A stretch of DNA of 64,000 nucleotides, taken from CAYPAV01 sp964408805 (lineage in GTDB: Bacteria > Pseudomonadota > Alphaproteobacteria > UBA8366). The stretch lies in contig CAYPAV010000009.1 in the NCBI GenBank assembly GCA_964408805.1, positions 1 to 64,000 of the forward strand, given 5' to 3'. The notes beneath the pieces were generated by a model. That model was not told the origin of the DNA and searched no databases. It worked only from the letters and a program-made list of their open reading frames with translations. The position numbers and the translations under genes were made by a program. This document shows, piece by piece, positions 36,008 through 45,565 of this stretch (its first letter is position 1; each line of letters opens with the position of its first letter).

Positions 36008-36916
36008 ATGGCCAATTTGCTGACCCAGGAAGACGTCGATTTTTATCACGAGCACGGCTACGTCGTGGCGCGTGGGGCTATCACCGGCGAGAAGTTGGAG
36101 AAAATTCGCCGCGAGACCGACAGGGTGACCGCCGAGGCCGGCGGCGTCAGCGAGCACAATAATGTCTACGACTTGGAAGACAGCCATTCGCCGACGAATC
36201 CCCGGGTGCGGCGTATCAAGGAGCCGTTCAAGCAATCGGCGATCTTCGACGAGGTGGCCCGCGACCCCCATGTCCTCGATATCGTGGCGCAACTCGTCGG
36301 GCCCGATATTCGTCTTTATGGCGGCAAGATGAACATGAAGTCGGCGGGCTATGGGGCGCCCGTCGAATGGCACCAGGATTGGGCCTTCTATCCCCACACC
36401 AATGACGACGTTCTGGCAACGGGGCTTCTGCTTGACGACTGCGATTTGAACAACGGGCCCTTGATGGTGATCCCCGGCAGCCAGAAGGGGCCGACCTACG
36501 ACCATCACAGCGAGGGGGCGTTCTGCGGTGCCATGGATCCGGCCGACCCGGTCTTCGAGGAGATCGATTTCTCGAAAGCGGTGCCGCTGACGGGGAAGGC
36601 GGGTGACATGACGATCCATCATGTCCGCATCGTCCACGGCTCTGCCCTTAATCAGTCGAACCGGTCGCGCCGCTTGTTGTTGCATGAATATGCGGCGGGT
36701 GACGCCTGGCCGCTGGTCGGCATGAAGGGGGCGTTCGAGGAATTCTTCTTCGACATGATGGTGCGCGGCGAACCGACGAACGTTCCCCGCACGGTCGATG
36801 TGCCGGTTCGCCTGCCTTATCCGCCGGCGCGGAAGGCGGGGTCGATCTACGAGAACCAGAAGGGGATCTCGTCCAAATTCTTCGATACCTTCGAGGCAAC
36901 CCAGGCGGCCGAATAG
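36008..36916 (+). CDS. Phytanoyl-CoA dioxygenase (PhyH) family protein
   Basis: Predicted Fe(II)/2-oxoglutarate oxygenase of 302 residues. The ligands are H122-Q-D124 (EWHQDWAFYPH) and H210 (VRIVHGSALNQS), with Arg in SRRLLLHEY. ATG at 36008 follows AAAAGGAG. It is divergent from the SnoaL-like gene and converges with the luciferase-like gene. It is not closely similar to the hopanoid-locus PhyH protein outside the iron site. The substrate is unknown. Confidence 0.85.
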   Translation: MANLLTQEDVDFYHEHGYVVARGAITGEKLEKIRRETDRVTAEAGGVSEHNNVYDLEDSHSPTNPRVRRIKEPFKQSAIFDEVARDPHVLDIVAQLVGPDIRLYGGKMNMKSAGYGAPVEWHQDWAFYPHTNDDVLATGLLLDDCDLNNGPLMVIPGSQKGPTYDHHSEGAFCGAMDPADPVFEEIDFSKAVPLTGKAGDMTIHHVRIVHGSALNQSNRSRRLLLHEYAAGDAWPLVGMKGAFEEFFFDMMVRGEPTNVPRTVDVPVRLPYPPARKAGSIYENQKGISSKFFDTFEATQAAE

Positions 36917-36932
36917 GGCCCTTATCCGTCAG

Positions 36933-37778
36933 TCAGGAATTGACCGCGGCCATCAGCGCCGCCCATCGATCCAGTTCCGGCAGAACCTCATCCGCCCCGG
37001 CGACCGACAGGTTGACGACGACCCGTTCGACCCCTGCGTCGCGATAGCGCTTCAGAAGGTCACTGTCCTCGTCAACGCCGAACGCCGAAATCGGGACGTC
37101 GTTGCGCCCCGCCGCCGCCTGCATCGAACGAAACTCCGGCAATTTGTCGATCAGGTCATAGTCCGGGCGCTTGGCATGGGGCGCCCAGCCGTCGCCATAG
37201 GCGATCGCGCGCCGGGCGCCGTGGGGAAACTCACCGCCGATGAGAACCGGCGGATACGGTTTTTGTACCGGTTTCGGCCAGGTCATCATGGGGTCGAAAT
37301 CGACGAATTCGCCATGATATTCCGGCTTGGTCTCGGTCCAGATCGCACGCATTGCCTCGACCCGCTCTCGCATCAGCTTGTGACGGGTCTTGAAGGCGGT
37401 ACCGTGATTGGCGATCTCGTCCGCGTTCCAGCCGGCGCCGATGCCAAACAGGAACCGCCCATTCGAGAGATGATCCAGAGAGGCAACGGATTTCGCCGTC
37501 TGGATCGGGTCGCGTTGCACGACCAGGCAAATACCGGTCGCGAGCTTCAGCGTCTTGGTCACCGCGGCCGCTATCGAGAGTGTTACGAAGGGGTCCATGA
37601 CGTCGTAATATTTCTTCGGCAACTCACCCTGCTGGGGCCATTCGGATTCGCGAGACAGCGGGATATGCGAATGCTCCGGCACCCAGAGCGAGTCGAACCC
37701 GCGTTCCTCGAGTGCGGGCCCCAACTCGGCCGGCGTCATCGAATAGTCGGTGAAAAAAATCGCGGCGCCGAAATCCAT
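36933..37778 (-). CDS. Luciferase-like (LLM) flavin-dependent oxidoreductase
   Basis: TIM-barrel protein of 281 residues in the bacterial luciferase family, using F420 or FMN. Family marks are ERGFDSLWVPEHSHIP, LATGICLVVQRDP and SNGRFLFGIGAGWNADEI. ATG at 37778 follows AAGGGAA. The gene is last in a minus-strand run with SDR and MmgE/PrpD, 52 bases after the latter. Whether the cofactor is F420 or FMN cannot be decided here. Confidence 0.85.
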   Translation of the reverse strand: MDFGAAIFFTDYSMTPAELGPALEERGFDSLWVPEHSHIPLSRESEWPQQGELPKKYYDVMDPFVTLSIAAAVTKTLKLATGICLVVQRDPIQTAKSVASLDHLSNGRFLFGIGAGWNADEIANHGTAFKTRHKLMRERVEAMRAIWTETKPEYHGEFVDFDPMMTWPKPVQKPYPPVLIGGEFPHGARRAIAYGDGWAPHAKRPDYDLIDKLPEFRSMQAAAGRNDVPISAFGVDEDSDLLKRYRDAGVERVVVNLSVAGADEVLPELDRWAALMAAVNS

Positions 37779-37830
37779 TTGGCGGGTTCCCTTGGTTATG
37801 GGGGTGAAAGCGGAATGGCGTCGAAGGGTC

Positions 37831-39192
37831 TCAGATCGTCATCAGGTCGACAAGGGTCGTGCAATCGCCGAGTGTCTCAAGTGTATCGACGGCGTCGATC
37901 AGCGCCTCCGCCCGGTCGGCGGCGGCGGTGCTGTGGGCGGTTTCCCAGTTGCGCCGAAACTTCGCGAGATGGGCCTCGCGCGAGAGCGGTTTCGCGGGCG
38001 ATCCAAGGACCTCGTCGAGAGTCAATTCGAAGGATCGGCCGTCGATGAGGCGAACGCCGACGGTTTGCGGTACCAATGCGTTGGGATCGGCGACATCGTT
38101 GATGACGACCTCGATCCGGCGCGCCAAGGCGTGGGTCGAGGGTTCGTGGAGCGCGTCCGGCGCGAAATCTTCGATTCCGACGCCGCCCCTGAGCAGGGCC
38201 GTTGCCCCCACGAACGGAATACAGAGTCGCGCATAGTTCGGTGCCGGGTCGTCGACGATCGGCCGGCCGGTCAATTGATGCACCAGGGGTGGCACCTCGG
38301 CACGTATCGTGTCGATCTCGTCGGTCGTAAAATCATGGCGTCCTTGCAATGTCAGCAACGCGTCGATGACACCGTGGGTCGCGCGGCCGGCGGGAAAAGG
38401 TTTGTGCGAGACTTCCAAGATCCGCCGTCCCGCCGCGAGGCCCGCGAGCGTCGCCGAGATGTCGCTGTCACCTTCGAAAAGTGCGTAATAACCATACGGT
38501 CCCTCGAGCACGTCTTGCGGGCCGTCAATGCCGGCGGCGGCCATGTCATGGGCCATCACGGCCGCTCGCGTGCAAAATCCGAGCTGCATGCCGAGCAACG
38601 GCCTGCCCTCGACATGCGCCTGCATGGTCCCGCCAATCTGGCCAAGCTGGATTCCGAAGGCGTTGATCAGTGCTTCATGGGCGACACCGGCGGCGCGGCC
38701 GAGGGCCGCCACCGCGCCGAAACTGCCGGCGGTGGCGGGACGGAAGAACCGGAGCGTCGTCTTGGCGCCGATGCCGATCGTGCACGAGACGTCGACGCCA
38801 AGGATGACGGCGGCGAGGAAATCGCGTCCCGAAATGCCGCCGTCGCGCTCGGCCAATGCCAGGAGGGCACCGAGGATCGAGGCCATCGGGTGGATGACGG
38901 CCGGTTCGTGGATTGCATCGAATTCGCTGTTATGGGCCTGATAGGCGTTGAGGAGGGCGGCGCTCGGCGCCGGGAGCCGCTCTTCGGTCCCCCAGATCCG
39001 GGCATCGGTGCCGGCGCCCCATTTGAATGCACTGTCCTTCAACTCGGCGACCAGCGGACCTTTCGAACCGGCCAGGGCGACGCCGAACGTATCGAGGATA
39101 AAGGTCTTCGCGGCGTCGATCGCGGCGGGTTCGAACGCGTCGATTTCGGTTTCGACGACGTGCGCGGCCAGGCGTTCGATCGCATCCGCCAT
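37831..39192 (-). CDS. MmgE/PrpD family protein
   Basis: MmgE/PrpD-family protein of 453 residues, related to 2-methylcitrate dehydratase and other hydro-lyases. Recognisable are TFGVALAGSKGPLV, DAIHEPAVIHPMASILGALLAL and HKPFPAGRATHGVIDAL. It starts 4 bases after the SDR stop in the same operon. Its substrate is unknown: PrpD proper acts in the methylcitrate cycle, but no prpBC genes are nearby. A second family member lies at 50516-51853. Confidence 0.85.
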   Translation of the reverse strand: MADAIERLAAHVVETEIDAFEPAAIDAAKTFILDTFGVALAGSKGPLVAELKDSAFKWGAGTDARIWGTEERLPAPSAALLNAYQAHNSEFDAIHEPAVIHPMASILGALLALAERDGGISGRDFLAAVILGVDVSCTIGIGAKTTLRFFRPATAGSFGAVAALGRAAGVAHEALINAFGIQLGQIGGTMQAHVEGRPLLGMQLGFCTRAAVMAHDMAAAGIDGPQDVLEGPYGYYALFEGDSDISATLAGLAAGRRILEVSHKPFPAGRATHGVIDALLTLQGRHDFTTDEIDTIRAEVPPLVHQLTGRPIVDDPAPNYARLCIPFVGATALLRGGVGIEDFAPDALHEPSTHALARRIEVVINDVADPNALVPQTVGVRLIDGRSFELTLDEVLGSPAKPLSREAHLAKFRRNWETAHSTAAADRAEALIDAVDTLETLGDCTTLVDLMTI

Positions 39193-39196
39193 TGCA

Positions 39197-39973
39197 TCAG
39201 TACTTGTTGTAGCCGCCGTCGATCAGGAAGGTATCGCCGGTGTGGTAGGTACTGGCATCCGACATGATGTAGACGCCGATGGCGCCGAAATCCTCGGGCT
39301 GGCCCCAGCGTCTTTGGGGAATACGCGGCATGACGTTGTTGGCGAATTTCTCCCAAGCGAAGGCGCCGGCGGTCATCGCGGTCTCGATCCAACCGGGCAG
39401 AATTGCGTTCACGGTGATTCCGTGGCGCGCAAGCTCGACGGAAAGCGCATAGATCATCGAGACCATGCCGCCCTTTGTCGCGGCGTAGTGTTCGTTTCGC
39501 GCGGCCCCCGAGATCGCGGCGAGACTGGCGGTTCCTGCAAGCCGGCCGCCTTCACCGCGTTCGACCATATGGCGCGCAGCCGCGCGGAAGGTAAAGAAGG
39601 CGCCATCCAGATTGACGCCGACGATCCGCCGCCAGGATTCCGTCGTCATGTCGACGAAGTTCGTCAGCTCGCCCCTTCCGCTGATGCCCGCGTTGACGAA
39701 GCAACCATCGACCTTGCCGAAGATATCGACCGTCTCGGCGAATGTGCGCTCGACCGCATCCTCGTCGGAAACGTCGCATTCCAGCGCCACGGCCTTCCCG
39801 CCATGTGTTTCGAGTTGGGCAAGGGCCGCGGCGTTCTTCTCGGGGTTTGTCCCCCATATGCAGACCGAGCCGCCGGCCTGCGCGATCGCGTCCGCCATGC
39901 CGAGGCCGATACCGCCGTTGCCGCCGGTGATTAGCGCCACCTTTCCCGAAAGATCGAAGGGTTGATAGGGCAT
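39197..39973 (-). CDS. Short-chain dehydrogenase/reductase
   Basis: SDR of 258 residues. It shows the cofactor loop TGGNGGIGLGMA near residue 16, NAGISGRGELTNF, and the catalytic Tyr-x3-Lys in EHYAATKGGMVSM. The C-terminus DASTYHTGDTFLIDGGY is usual for the family. ATG at 39973 has AAGGAA upstream; the frame open to 40054 is not needed. The MmgE/PrpD gene follows after 4 bases and the LLM gene after that. The substrate alcohol or ketone is not known. Confidence 0.85.
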   Translation of the reverse strand: MPYQPFDLSGKVALITGGNGGIGLGMADAIAQAGGSVCIWGTNPEKNAAALAQLETHGGKAVALECDVSDEDAVERTFAETVDIFGKVDGCFVNAGISGRGELTNFVDMTTESWRRIVGVNLDGAFFTFRAAARHMVERGEGGRLAGTASLAAISGAARNEHYAATKGGMVSMIYALSVELARHGITVNAILPGWIETAMTAGAFAWEKFANNVMPRIPQRRWGQPEDFGAIGVYIMSDASTYHTGDTFLIDGGYNKY

Positions 39974-40091
39974 TCCAGTTCCTTTTCGATTTGGATCGTC
40001 ACACGAGGATGATTTGGCGCGCTTTTTTACGGATGCCAATGGCGCGCCGCGCAACCGAAGGCGACGTTACATTAATTTCAGGAATTAAAAC

Positions 40092-40115
40092 CGCGGCTTT
40101 TTACGCGCTGCCGCG
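40092..40115 (-). terminator. Weak hairpin after the response regulator
   Basis: On the minus strand, CGCGGC (40115-40110) and GCCGCG (40097-40092) form a 6-pair stem with a 12-base loop. GTTTTAATT follows. It lies just after the response regulator stop at 40125. The short stem and long loop make it a weak candidate. Confidence 0.4.
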
Positions 40116-40124
40116 TCCGCCGGA

Positions 40125-41066
40125 CTAATGGATCGCGTCTTGAACCATATCCGCGACCTGTTCCGCGAACCCAACCGAATCCAGATCCGTCTCGAAGCAG
40201 AGAACCACCGCGCCGGCGACCGCCGTCAAGAGCTCCAGGCTTCGACCTTCGAGCGGATAATGGCCGTCGACAACCTGCTGCATGAGATCGATCAGCGCCT
40301 TGCAAATTCGGGTAATATGGTCGCTGTCGCCTTTCGGCACTCGGTCGCTGATGTCGCGTGAAATTTCGAGAATTCGGTCCGCGTCCTGGTGCGATTGTCC
40401 GTTGGCGGTGCCGTTCTCGATTGCCCGGATTATGCGCTTGATCAGGAAGCCGATGCGGTGCGCGTTGCGGTTCAGCCGGGCGTCGTTGATTTGGTCCATG
40501 ACTTCGAAGACGAGCTTCTCCAACTCGAAAAGATCGACTTCGACGCCTTTCGCCTTCATGCCAAGGGTGTTCGGCACCTCTATCAGGGTCACTTCCTCGT
40601 CGTCCTCGCGCGGTTTGATCAGGTCGCGCCGGTCGGGGCCGATATAGTCGCTGGTGACGGCAAAGGGTTTCCGTTTCTTGGCGATCGCATTGATGCGACG
40701 GACCAACTGGCTCGGCGGGAAGGGCTTGACGATCAAATAGTCGAGGCCGCTGTCGGCGATGCGGTCGAAAACTCCGCGATCCGGCTGGTCGCAAGTGACG
40801 ATGACGGAGAGGAACGGGTTCTTGCCGATCTTATTATGGCGAAGTTGCTTGATCAGGCTGACGGCGGCACCGCCCTCCATTCGGGCGTCGACGACCAGCA
40901 CATCGGGCGGGACCAGCTTTATGGCGCCGGCCGCGATATTGAGATCGTTACAGGTCCGGATACCCCTGAAGCCCTTGTCGTTCAGCGCATTACGGATGGT
41001 GTGCTGATAGTTTCGCTCACCTTCGGCGTAAACGATGTCAACGTTAGCCGGATAGCTTTCCGCCAT
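40125..41066 (-). CDS. Response regulator with a helical output region
   Basis: Two-component response regulator of 313 residues. The receiver domain occupies about residues 8-125 with phospho-acceptor D60 (DVLVVDARM) and K114 (YLIVKPFPP). The usual N-terminal acidic pair is less clear (YAEGE). After SDYIGPDRRDLIKP comes a long mostly helical region of about 180 residues with no recognised DNA-binding or enzyme domain. ATG at 41066 is preferred, seven bases after GGGGAGGA, over the one at 41072. No histidine kinase gene is adjacent, so it is an orphan. It is divergent from the nitronate monooxygenase gene. Confidence 0.8.
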   Translation of the reverse strand: MAESYPANVDIVYAEGERNYQHTIRNALNDKGFRGIRTCNDLNIAAGAIKLVPPDVLVVDARMEGGAAVSLIKQLRHNKIGKNPFLSVIVTCDQPDRGVFDRIADSGLDYLIVKPFPPSQLVRRINAIAKKRKPFAVTSDYIGPDRRDLIKPREDDEEVTLIEVPNTLGMKAKGVEVDLFELEKLVFEVMDQINDARLNRNAHRIGFLIKRIIRAIENGTANGQSHQDADRILEISRDISDRVPKGDSDHITRICKALIDLMQQVVDGHYPLEGRSLELLTAVAGAVVLCFETDLDSVGFAEQVADMVQDAIH

Positions 41067-41270
41067 CGACATTCCTCCCCATTTTTCGGTCGCGCGACGG
41101 AACCATGGGCGTTCGTAAGGTGAGCACGAGCTAGTTCCGGATCGGAGTAGTACGCCGATGTTTAGAGCCTTAAACTGACGGGTTCCTGACCGTGAGGTGC
41201 TGGAAGGGTCCTGAAATCAACATCTTGCGTAATATGTTCCTAAATAGATGAACCGTGGATGGGTGGAGTG

Positions 41271-42359
41271 ATGGAAATGTGGCCGGACCGAAGACTTCTC
41301 GATCTTCTCGGCATCGAATTGCCGATTATCCAGGCCCCGATGGCGGGCGCCAATGGGTCGGCAATGGTGATCGCGGCGAGCGAGGCGGGCGGGCTCGGTT
41401 CCTTGCCCTGCGCGATGCTCAAGCCCGCGAAAATTAGGGCCGAAATAGGTGTTATCCGCCAGCAGACCAGCAAGCCGATAAACGTCAACTTTTTCACTCA
41501 TGAGCCGGCGGCGGCGAACCCCGAAAGAGAAGCGGATTGGAAGGCGCATCTCGTCCATTACTACGAGGAGTTCGGACTTGATACGGAGGCGACCGCGCCC
41601 GCGCCCAGTCGGACGCCCTTCAATGAAGCCACCTGCGATATCGTCGAGGATTTGAAGCCGGAAGTCGTAAGTTTTCACTTCGGTCTCCCGGCACCGAAAC
41701 TCTTGGACCGCGTGAAAGCGACGGGATGCATCGTCTTGAGTTCCGCCACCACGGTCGCGGAAGCGCGCTGGCTCGAAGAGAGTGGTTGTGACGCTATTAT
41801 CGCACAGGGCTATGAAGCGGGCGGCCATCTCGGGTATTTCCTGTCGGAGGATGTCGCGACTCAGGCCGGGTCTCTGGCGCTCGTTCCGCAGGTTGTCGAT
41901 GCCGTGAAGGTCCCGGTGATTGCGTGCGGCGGCATTGGCGACGGGCGCGGGATCGCGGCGGCCTTCGCGCTCGGTGCCGCCGGTGCGCAGATCGGGACTG
42001 CCTATCTCTTCACGCCGGAAGCGCTGGTCACGGACCTCCACCGGGCGGCGCTGCGTGGGGCGAAGGACGATCAAACCGCGTTGACGAACGTATTCTCCGG
42101 CCGGCCCGCGCGGGGCCTCGTGAATCGGATCATGCGCGAGGTCGGGCCGATGTCCAAGAAGGCGCCGGCTTTCCCGACCGCGGGCGGTGCGCTGGCACCT
42201 TTGAAGGCGGCGGCCGAGGCAGGTGGCGATGCCGGATTCACCTCGCTCTGGTCGGGTCAGGCGGCGGCCCTTTGCCGCGAAATCAGCGCGGGCGATTTGA
42301 CGCGTCGCCTGGCGGAGGATGCCCTTCGCCAATTCAAGGCGATGTCGGGGGCGATTTGA
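41271..42359 (+). CDS. Nitronate monooxygenase family protein
   Basis: FMN-dependent TIM-barrel protein of 362 residues, 2-nitropropane dioxygenase type. It shows ELPIIQAPMAGANGSAMV near the N-terminus, GYEAGGHLGYF and IACGGIGDGRGIAAAFALGAAGAQIGT, all typical of the family. ATG codons at 41259, 41271 and 41277 compete; GGAG is best placed for 41271. It may oxidise nitronates or be an enoyl reductase-like relative. It converges with a small uncertain gene. Confidence 0.88.
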   Translation: MEMWPDRRLLDLLGIELPIIQAPMAGANGSAMVIAASEAGGLGSLPCAMLKPAKIRAEIGVIRQQTSKPINVNFFTHEPAAANPEREADWKAHLVHYYEEFGLDTEATAPAPSRTPFNEATCDIVEDLKPEVVSFHFGLPAPKLLDRVKATGCIVLSSATTVAEARWLEESGCDAIIAQGYEAGGHLGYFLSEDVATQAGSLALVPQVVDAVKVPVIACGGIGDGRGIAAAFALGAAGAQIGTAYLFTPEALVTDLHRAALRGAKDDQTALTNVFSGRPARGLVNRIMREVGPMSKKAPAFPTAGGALAPLKAAAEAGGDAGFTSLWSGQAAALCREISAGDLTRRLAEDALRQFKAMSGAI

Positions 42360-42371
42360 GAGGAAGTGACC

Positions 42372-42566
42372 TCAGACGCCGGGAAGACCGCCGTCGCCCA
42401 TGGAATCGCTGCCGTGGTTAAAGCCCGCGTCGTTGGTCAACTGATCGCGCGCCCAGACCTTGTCGCCCATCGGGTCGTCGTCGTTTTCGGGGCGAACCGT
42501 CTCGCCGTTCAAACGGCGAAGCAGGCGCCCGAGCATACCCGCGAGCGTGCCGAATAGGGCCGACAT
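42372..42566 (-). CDS. Small hypothetical protein of 64 residues, uncertain
   Basis: Open frame of 64 residues beginning MSALFGTLAGMLGRLLRRLNG and followed by an acidic, Asp/Gly-rich part. It fills the gap between the nitronate monooxygenase stop and the DUF4197 gene and lies 30 bases downstream of the latter on the same strand. No good ribosome site is seen and no family is recognised. It could be a small unit of the DUF4197 operon or spurious. Confidence 0.35.
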   Translation of the reverse strand: MSALFGTLAGMLGRLLRRLNGETVRPENDDDPMGDKVWARDQLTNDAGFNHGSDSMGDGGLPGV

Positions 42567-42596
42567 GGTGGTTAGTATAACCCGAATAGCTGCGAC

Positions 42597-43361
42597 CTAC
42601 GAGCCGCCGAAGACCTTTCGCAAAATGTCGGTGGTGCGTTTCGCCGGGTTGTCGCGGATCGCCGCTTCCTCTTGCGCCAGGTAGTGGAAGATCCCCTTCA
42701 GTGCCATGTCGAGGCCGTAGTCGGTCAGGTTCGCCTTTACGTCGGGCACGAAGGGAAGGTTCGAATACTGGCCCATCATATCGTCATAGGCCTTGACCGC
42801 GCCGACCTAGAGCAAGGTCGAGTCGACCACCGGGCGCATCTCGGTCTTCAAGGGCGAGGACATCTTGCCTTCGAAATACCGGGTCGCCGCGTCCTTCGGC
42901 CCGTCGAGAATGCGCTTCGCGTCATCAAGGGTCATCGCCGAGATGGCATCCCAGAACAATGCTTTCGCCTTCGGCGTGGCGGCTTCGGCCGCACGGTTCA
43001 GCTTCAACTCCAAGTCTCTCCCCATATCGCCCATGCCGACCGCCTGCAACGCCGACTGCACGGTTCGCAGCGATTCGGGAAGCGGGATGTGGATGTCCGG
43101 GTCCTTGTTGAACCCATCGGTGCGACCGACAGTGCCGACGACCCGTTCGGTGCCGATCTTCAACGCGTCCCGCAAGCCGGCCGCGATATCGCCGGCGCCA
43201 AGGGCAATCGTCAAAGCGCCGCCGCTGCCTTGTTCCTGGGTCCCCGACGTTCCACCCACCGCTTCCTTCGCCCGGTCGAGCAGGTTCTTGAACTGCGCGG
43301 AGGCATCCGCTGCGCCGACCGTGAGGCCCAAGGCAAGAATGAGGGGAACGCCGTATCGCAT
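42597..43361 (-). pseudogene. DUF4197 protein gene interrupted by an in-frame amber codon
   Basis: DUF4197-family protein, normally a secreted or periplasmic protein of about 220-250 residues. The N-terminus MRYGVPLILALGLTVGAADASAQ is a signal peptide. The first 184 residues end in VVDSTLL, then a TAG at 42807-42809 interrupts. After it the same frame continues as VGAVKAYDDMMGQYSNLPFVPD to LRKVFGGS, the normal family C-terminus. A single change in the codon, for example from GAG or CAG, would explain it. Whether the truncated product is made, or the stop is read through, cannot be seen. The start could also be ATG at 43382. Confidence 0.8.
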
Positions 43362-43453
43362 TGCAATCACCGTGATTTCCATAGAATCCGAACGCTAATC
43401 GAATACCTTACATGAGTACGTTTGCGATGGCTGTACCGAAAATGTCCGGCCGA

Positions 43454-45547
43454 CTATTCCGCCGCGCTCTCCCGTTCGAGCCCTAGCTGTGCCAGCGTCT
43501 CCGGCGTTGGATCTTGCGGGGCGGTGATCGGGCGGTCGACACGGGGCGGGGTCGCCGAGAGTTTGATCGGCGAGCCGAGGAGTGGCCAGGGTTCGCCCGG
43601 CCAGTCGCCGTCGACGATCAGGCCCCGGGCCTCGGTCTGGGGATGGCGCGCGACTTCGCCGATATCGAGAATGGGCGCCAGGGCCACGCCTTTGGGTGCC
43701 AAGGCGGCGAAGACGGCGGCGCGTGTCATCGTCTTGGTGTCGATGCCGTCGGCCTCGGCCGGATCCTCGAACCAGACATAGCCGTCGCTGCATTCGAGCG
43801 CCGCCCCGTCGGGCCCCCGCGCGTCGGGCGCCAAGTCCCAAGCGGTTTCCGTTACCCACACCGTGGTGTCCTGCATCGAGATGTCATAGTCCTGACCCCG
43901 GCCGGTGGCGTCGCGGAGTTCCAACCCCGCAAGGGCCGCGAGGAGTGCCGTCTGGCCGCCGATGATGTCGGAATAGGAAATGCCGGTGGAGAGCGGGTAG
44001 CCACGGTCGCGGGTCAAATCCATGAGGCCGGCGCCGCCCTGGACAATGGTGTCGACGGCGGGCCGGCCTTCATAAGCGGAATCGGCGCCGAAGCCCGAGA
44101 TCGCCAGGTAGACCATGCGAGGATTGATCCGCTGGATATCCTGCCAGCCGAAGCCGAGCCGGTCGAGCGAGCCCGGTTTCATGTTCTGGACCAGAATGTC
44201 GGCCGAGGCGACCAGATCGCGGACCAGGGCCTTGCCCTCATCGCTTCGAACGTTGACGGCGAGCGATTGCTTGTCCGCGTTCGAGAACATGAAATAGTAG
44301 CTCAGGCCCTCGCGCGCCGGCGTCCAATCGCGGGCGGCATCGCCGCCGACGGGCTCCACCTTAATGACCTCGGCGCCGAGGGCCGCCATATGACGGGCGG
44401 CGAGCGGGGCGGTCGTGTATTGACCGAACTCGATGACTCGAATGCCGTCGAGCGGACGGTTGGGGCCGCCGACGGCGGTGGCGGCGATGGCCCTTTCGGC
44501 CGGCAATCCAGGACCGTTGCCAGTTCCCCGTGCCTTGACCGCGCCGGGCTGGGCTGGTGTCCAGCCGGAAGTTCGAAAGAGTGGTGCCTTGGCGAGAAAT
44601 TCGCCCGCGCCGCCCCAGGCCTGAAGGAGGCTCTCTCGATGGGCGAGATTGGCTTCGTCGGCGAGACCGTCGATGAGGGTGATGGGGCCGCTCGCGAGGC
44701 CGGCTTCGTCGAAAAGGGCGGCGCATTCCGCGACCGTGCGCTCCATTGTCCAACCCGTCACCACTTCCTCGAGGAAGGCGCGGTTGGCGAGACGCTCCTT
44801 CATGTCGAGGATCGATTCGGGAATCTCCGGCCGGTCGATCAATTCGCAGAGCCGCTTGAAATGGTCGTCCGAGACCGTGCACAGAAGGACGTGGCCGTCC
44901 TTGGTCTCGAAACTGTTCCAAGGCACGACCAGGGGGTGGCGGTTACCCTCGCGCTTCGGGATGGTGCCGCCATAATAGGCTGGGAGGAAAGTCGGCAGAG
45001 AATTTACCGCGCAATCGAATAGGGCGATATCCGCCGATTGCGCAGGGCCGCCGAGCCGACATACGCGAAGGGCGGCGACCGCCGCCGCGGCGCCGTAGAG
45101 CGCGGCTTCGTATTCAAGGATCGGCGCCCCGACCGCGAAGGGAGGGCCGTCCTCCTGCCCGTTCGTGTCGGTGACCCCGCCGAGGGCCTGGATCAGCGCG
45201 TCCGAATAGGCCTTGCCCGCCATCGGACCGGTCTTCCCGAAGGCGGTAATGTCGATGTGAATGGCACCCGCCTCATCGAGCCAGTCCGTGTCGTCGTCAT
45301 CGATGTCGCTTGACGTCAGAACGATATCGGCGGCTTCGGCCGCGGCTTGCGCGGCGGTTCCGTCGAGGGGTTCCTTACCGAGTGCGAAACGGTCTCGATG
45401 CGCCCATTTTCCGCCCGCGGCCTCTTTCCGCTCAACGAACCAGACGGTGGCGCCCAGCTGCGCCAGAAGCGCGCCCGCGGCACCGACGGAGATTCGGTCG
45501 CCGAGTTCGGCCACAGAAATTCCCGAGAGCGGTCGATCAATGTTCAT
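43454..45547 (-). CDS. Tandem-fused CaiB/BaiF CoA-transferase
   Basis: Class III CoA-transferase of 697 residues, about twice a single member. It is made of two CaiB/BaiF units, roughly residues 1-345 and 365-697. The second unit has IEFGQYTTAPLAARHMAALGAEVIKVEP and the catalytic-Asp region GRGQDYDISMQD. The first unit is weaker but keeps ADIALFD at the same place. AGGGAA precedes the ATG at 45547. Class III enzymes are dimers of interlocked monomers, so a fusion lets the two halves diverge. It is followed in the operon by an acyl-CoA dehydrogenase and SDR. Confidence 0.85.
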   Translation of the reverse strand: MNIDRPLSGISVAELGDRISVGAAGALLAQLGATVWFVERKEAAGGKWAHRDRFALGKEPLDGTAAQAAAEAADIVLTSSDIDDDDTDWLDEAGAIHIDITAFGKTGPMAGKAYSDALIQALGGVTDTNGQEDGPPFAVGAPILEYEAALYGAAAAVAALRVCRLGGPAQSADIALFDCAVNSLPTFLPAYYGGTIPKREGNRHPLVVPWNSFETKDGHVLLCTVSDDHFKRLCELIDRPEIPESILDMKERLANRAFLEEVVTGWTMERTVAECAALFDEAGLASGPITLIDGLADEANLAHRESLLQAWGGAGEFLAKAPLFRTSGWTPAQPGAVKARGTGNGPGLPAERAIAATAVGGPNRPLDGIRVIEFGQYTTAPLAARHMAALGAEVIKVEPVGGDAARDWTPAREGLSYYFMFSNADKQSLAVNVRSDEGKALVRDLVASADILVQNMKPGSLDRLGFGWQDIQRINPRMVYLAISGFGADSAYEGRPAVDTIVQGGAGLMDLTRDRGYPLSTGISYSDIIGGQTALLAALAGLELRDATGRGQDYDISMQDTTVWVTETAWDLAPDARGPDGAALECSDGYVWFEDPAEADGIDTKTMTRAAVFAALAPKGVALAPILDIGEVARHPQTEARGLIVDGDWPGEPWPLLGSPIKLSATPPRVDRPITAPQDPTPETLAQLGLERESAAE

Positions 45548-45565
45548 TGCCGACGTTCCCTGCTC

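Noticed and set aside
42807..42809. Amber codon as a pyrrolysine or selenocysteine site
   Set aside because: No pyl genes or recoding hairpin are seen, and family members have an ordinary residue there, so a nonsense mutation is simpler.
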